From Stephanodiscus triporus (Eukaryota > Bacillariophyta > Thalassiosirophyceae > Thalassiosirales > Thalassiosiraceae): 11,213 nucleotides of DNA. Position 1 is the first letter of the stretch, and each line of letters starts with the position of its first letter. The notes under the pieces were generated by a model, which saw nothing but the letters and a program-made list of their open reading frames with translations, had not been told where the DNA came from and searched no databases. The position numbers were made by a program, and so were the translations under genes. This document shows positions 8,601-11,213 of the stretch, one piece after another. The stretch is from positions 1-11,213 of the forward strand of contig JALLAZ010000926.1 of assembly GCA_036939755.1 (NCBI GenBank), given 5' to 3'.

Positions 8601-9451
8601 TGCACTGGAATCGGCCAATGAAAAGACAAGTGAGGATCATGCCGCTGTTATTACCGAACGTGACTCGTTGAATGCTCGCGCGAGCAACCTCGAACAGCTA
8701 CTTGCCGCCGCCCGGGCCGATCGCGAGTTGGCCAACACCGATCGCGACCGCGCCCTTATGGCCAATGAAAACTTGCAACGGGCCTTGGAAGACTTGCAAA
8801 GCGAGCGGGATGCGGAAATCTCTCTCCTCGCCGAGCAGCATCAGGTCTCAGAGGAGGCGATTGTTGCTGCTCATGCTGCTTCGATTGAGGCGATGCGGGA
8901 GGCATTTGCAGCGGAAATGAGGGATGTTCAATATGCCGCGGATAAATCTGTTCAGAATGCATTGGCTGAGATGGATAACATGGAATCAACCATTCAGGTG
9001 AGTGCACATTGGTAATGGCGAATGCTGCTATGATTTGGGTAGATTGCTCATTTCGTTGTCCTTTACATACCAACAGGAGTGCCGACGAGACAATATGAAC
9101 CTCCGAAAAGCTCTCGATGAAGCAATCTCTAGGCTGCAAATGAACCAAGAAGACGTCATAGATCGAAGCTTGATAAAGAATATCATTTTAGATTGGCACG
9201 TCAAGAAAGGCAAGGCCAAACGAGATGTAATGATCCTTCTTGGAAGTATTCTCCACTTTACGGAGGATGAGAAAGACAAGGCATTTATTGGTGATGGCCC
9301 AGGTACTTTTGATATAGTCTATGGCGCTGTCGCTGCCCCGCTGCCACCTGCCAAACTTAACGTTGACAAGATTGAAGGTGATAACGTGAGAGAAAAATGG
9401 GTTAACTTTCTTTTGGCCGAAACCGGAGACGAGGAGGGTGGGGATAGTTGA
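5649..9451 (+). CDS. GRAB-domain golgin (GC3/GDAP1, GMAP-210, Rud3-like), six exons, 1104 aa
   Basis: Exons: 5649-6151, 6272-8085, 8174-8236, 8358-8476, 8557-8997 and 9077-9451 (TGA). Introns are 120, 88, 121, 80 and 79 bp, GT-AG, phases 2, 1, 1, 0, 0. Golgins of this kind tether vesicles at the Golgi and bind ARF1 through a C-terminal GRAB domain. Residues 1-38 (MWGSLARGITATV...) form a possible amphipathic lipid-sensing helix rich in Ser/Thr/Gly/Ala, followed by an Asp/Glu/Gly-rich stretch (43-145). Residues 155-975 are almost all charged coiled coil with tandem repeats. The GRAB domain lies at about 1007-1048 (VIDRSLIKNIILDW...ILHFTEDEKDKAF), followed by KWVNFLL near 1087-1093. The MW-S start, acidic stretch and WV-x-FLL end resemble plant GC3/GDAP1 golgins as I recall them. 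The fourth intron's donor (GTGCGA) is weak. Confidence is high for a coiled-coil protein and good for the GRAB assignment. Confidence 0.87.
5776..6085. repeat. Trinucleotide-rich tracts in golgin exon 1
   Basis: Runs of GAC, GAG/GGA and GCA triplets at about 5779-5802, 5847-5910 and 6006-6022, plus G runs near 5820-5832 and 6071-6083, encode Asp, Glu, Gly and Ala homopolymers. They mirror the triplet-rich first exon of the neighbouring helicase. Serine- and proline-rich open frames on the opposite strand are artefacts of the same triplets. Confidence 0.8.
6492..7166 (+). repeat. In-frame tandem repeats of about 96 bp within the golgin coiled coil
   Basis: A partial first unit (6492-6566) is followed by six full units starting at 6567, 6666, 6762, 6864, 6960 and 7071, of 99, 96, 102, 96, 111 and 96 bp. 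Each unit opens ARKKAE, continues with L-E-K-K-E-R-E-N-L-E-R-D-R-L and ends in KEQ-R-KEEEE. Length differences come mostly from added Ala/Val codons before the next ARKK. Several units are nearly identical in DNA, pointing to recent duplication or gene conversion. In the protein they cover residues 267-466. Confidence 0.92.
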
Positions 9452-9454
9452 AGC

Positions 9455-9460
9455 AATAAA
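9455..9460 (+). terminator. Polyadenylation signal AATAAA after the golgin stop
   Basis: A canonical AATAAA begins 4 bases after the TGA at 9449-9451 and is followed by AT-rich sequence (ATATGATATTTATTG). This would give a very short 3' untranslated region. A more distal site cannot be excluded. Confidence 0.55.
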
Positions 9461-10391
9461 CGTATATGATATTTATTGAACAAGTCTAATACCACTGGGG
9501 GGTACAGAATGCTAGCTTGTCTCACTGGACTTTAGACAGACATTTCACCAGCTATCTACAAAGCTGAGCTGTTACCATATCTACCAGGATTTTACAGACT
9601 ATGTTTTTGTGTAGTAAGTAGACTGGCAACCTAATGGAACCATTGTTTAGCAGTCAAATGATATTACTGTTATCAGCCAAACAAAAGAGAGTGAGTCTCT
9701 GTCACTGTCAGTGTTTTGTCCTTATGGTTTCTTGGCATTGTTGTGGACAGCGCATCATGCCTCAGGCTTATGGCTTCAATAACCACTGGAGGCCTCTTGG
9801 ACTCGGGCCCTCAAAGAGAGGGAAACAGTCAGTGAGATCTTAACCCCCATTGTGAGGCACCCCCTTTTCTAACACTTTTTTGGAAAAATAACAGTCCTTA
9901 GTGAATCGACATTAAATTTTTTATAACTTATTCTAATACCCCCAATGTGTGTCCAGTTGTGTTAAGCAGCCCCTTCCGATTTGATCGATATAATATGACA
10001 CCCCTATCTTCAGACGAAGTCTTCCTGCCTAACTTTAAGACAGCACGTACCACACCCAATAAAAAGCAAGAAAAAAAATGATCGTGCAAGTGTTAGATTG
10101 GCAATATCTCATTAATCTACACACAAACCCTTGCCCCACATTGACATTAAATCCTCCCTAACATGTCAGGAAGGGGTGGGCGTCTGTTGCGTACATATTG
10201 CCGTGCCCACATCACCCCCACCGATGCCAATGACACACGGCAGTGTATGCTTGACGAGATTGATGGGTGAGAAGCTAAAGCCAAGCTCATCAGGAAGAGC
10301 TCCCAAGTGATGCAACAATCAACCAATGATGATGACACAGGAGGATGCGACAGACGCAGACAGTGGTGAGTTGAGCAAGGGAGGTGAGGAG
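9461..10391. other. Intergenic stretch without a supported gene
   Basis: I see no domain, RNA gene or splice-connected frame. Open frames are short: 69 codons at 9634-9843 and 39 codons from the ATG at 10163. Neither resembles a known family. The decamer GACATTAAAT occurs twice, near 9908 and 10143. Composition is AT-rich to about 10140 and then turns mixed. Confidence 0.5.
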
Positions 10392-10619
10392 TGACGGGGA
10401 AGATGGCAGGGGGGAGGGGGAGGAGTGCGACAGCGCAACAACCGTCAACAGCGCAATGCGACAATCAACCGACAATGACAATGGCACGACAAGGTCATGA
10501 CATGAAGAGGCGGAGGTGGTGGAGGGAGATGAGAGGGGGGAAAGCCGTGGAACATGACAATCACCCAACGACATGACAGGGAAGATGGCAGGAGGGAAGG
10601 GGGAGGAGCGTGACGGTGC
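10392..10619 (+). repeat. Pair of direct repeats, about 46 bp each, 182 bp apart
   Basis: TGAC(G/A)GGGAAGATGGCAGG followed by a purine-rich GGGAGGGGGAGGAG-type tail occurs at 10392-10437 and again at 10574-10619, with only a few substitutions. Between them lie purine-rich and CAACA/GACAAT-rich low-complexity sequences. The pattern fits a duplicated unit of a non-coding repeat. Confidence 0.65.
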
Positions 10620-10728
10620 ACCACACACTCATCCACGACGAGCAGTCGAGGCATGAGGGAGCAACAAAACAAAACACAACAATCAAACAGTGCATAGGAG
10701 ATTTAGGAGGACAATTGTGATGGCGACA

Positions 10729-10752
10729 GATGACGGACGATGGACAACAACG
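10729..10752. repeat. Inverted relative of the left-flank repeat
   Basis: GATGACGGACGAT (10729-10741) is the exact reverse complement of 321-333. The adjoining GGACAACAACG (10742-10752) is close to the reverse complement of 288-301. The two blocks occur in the same order at both sites, separated on the left by about 20 extra bases. This suggests two related elements in opposite orientation on either side of the gene pair. Confidence 0.45.
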
Positions 10753-10830
10753 TTGGGGGCAGAGAATGGGGCGAACGGGGGCGTTATCATAGCGGAAGCA
10801 GTGTAAATAAATCTAACTCTTTTTGCTGTG

Positions 10831-11167
10831 TCGTACGATACTGTACGCCGAAGACTAACAATGTCCTACACCCGAATGAAGCATGGGGATGATCACCCAT
10901 GGTGTGGGGATGACGCCTATGCACTTGGTTTGTGTGCCACAGGTGCATAGGCGATGCTTGGGGCCATTTCCGTTGCGCACCATGGACGTGCAACTTTTTG
11001 GGCCTATTGTGGGCAGAGGTAGGGTACTTACTGTACGTAGGTCCTACGTAGGTTTTGGTATGAAATCGATTAAAAAAGTTTCTTATGCCTCACGATAGGG
11101 CTTAATCTTGTAAATAGGAAATTGAATGTGATCTTTAAATCAGTAGAACACGTACTGTTACTGTACG
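10831..11167. repeat. Recurrent TACTGTACG motif with a TACGTAGG-T-CCTACGTA palindrome
   Basis: TACTGTACG occurs at 10839-10847, 11029-11037 and 11159-11167. The first copy is joined to TCGTACGATAC (10831-10841), which is shared with the promoter palindrome at 5480-5490. The second runs into an 8-bp inverted repeat with a one-base centre at 11034-11050. The clustering looks like a dispersed GTAC-rich motif family. No coding region is visible in this part of the window. Confidence 0.5.
10914..10953. repeat. Inverted repeat, 11-bp perfect arms, 18-base loop
   Basis: CGCCTATGCAC at 10914-10924 and GTGCATAGGCG at 10943-10953 are exact reverse complements and could fold as a hairpin. No gene ends beside it, so a terminator role is not supported; remnant arms of a small mobile element are equally possible. 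Confidence 0.6.
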
Positions 11168-11213
11168 TTTGGCATGGATTTACCATCGGGTCCCTGAAAA
11201 TCGAGAATTTCGC

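Noticed and set aside
9634..9843. 69-codon plus-strand frame
   Set aside because: Short, no recognisable motif, in AT-rich sequence following a likely polyadenylation signal.
10163..10282. Short plus-strand frame from the ATG at 10163 (39 codons)
   Set aside because: Reads without obvious bias but is too short, has no splice partner that I can find and no family I recognise.

Overview
The window is nuclear DNA from a eukaryotic microbe. Both genes carry several short GT-AG introns (79-121 bp), and intron-flanking reading frames join cleanly only after splicing. The small introns, compact head-to-head genes, GAC/TCG/GGA trinucleotide-rich first exons and a retroelement fragment at the left edge fit a diatom or another stramenopile alga. 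That assignment is an inference from gene style and cannot be proved from this window.

Layout. Positions 1 to about 262 (minus strand) hold a fragment of a reverse transcriptase that runs off the left edge. Positions 266-1380 are non-coding and repeat-bearing: a hairpin with TCTGTGGCAGTGT repeats, a low-complexity stretch, and three to four copies of a unit centred on a GCTCC-NCCT-GGAGC hairpin. Positions 1383-5314 (minus) hold a five-exon gene for a SEN1/senataxin-type superfamily 1B helicase of 1178 residues, with an unexpected WW-like domain inside its first RecA domain. Positions 5315-5648 are the shared divergent promoter region. Positions 5649-9451 (plus) hold a six-exon gene for a 1104-residue coiled-coil golgin. 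It ends in a GRAB (ARF-binding) domain and is most like the plant GC3/GDAP1 and animal GMAP-210 type. An AATAAA lies 3 bases after its stop. From 9461 to the right edge I see no convincing gene, only direct repeats, inverted repeats and a recurring TACTGTACG motif.

The two genes do not belong to one pathway: one acts on RNA/DNA in the nucleus, the other tethers membranes at the Golgi. Their head-to-head arrangement over 334 bp suggests shared promoter control, not a shared function. The strongest oddities are the WW-like insertion in the SEN1 helicase core, the nearly identical 32-37 residue repeats in the golgin, and repeat families in the flanks, one of which recurs in inverted orientation on both sides of the gene pair.
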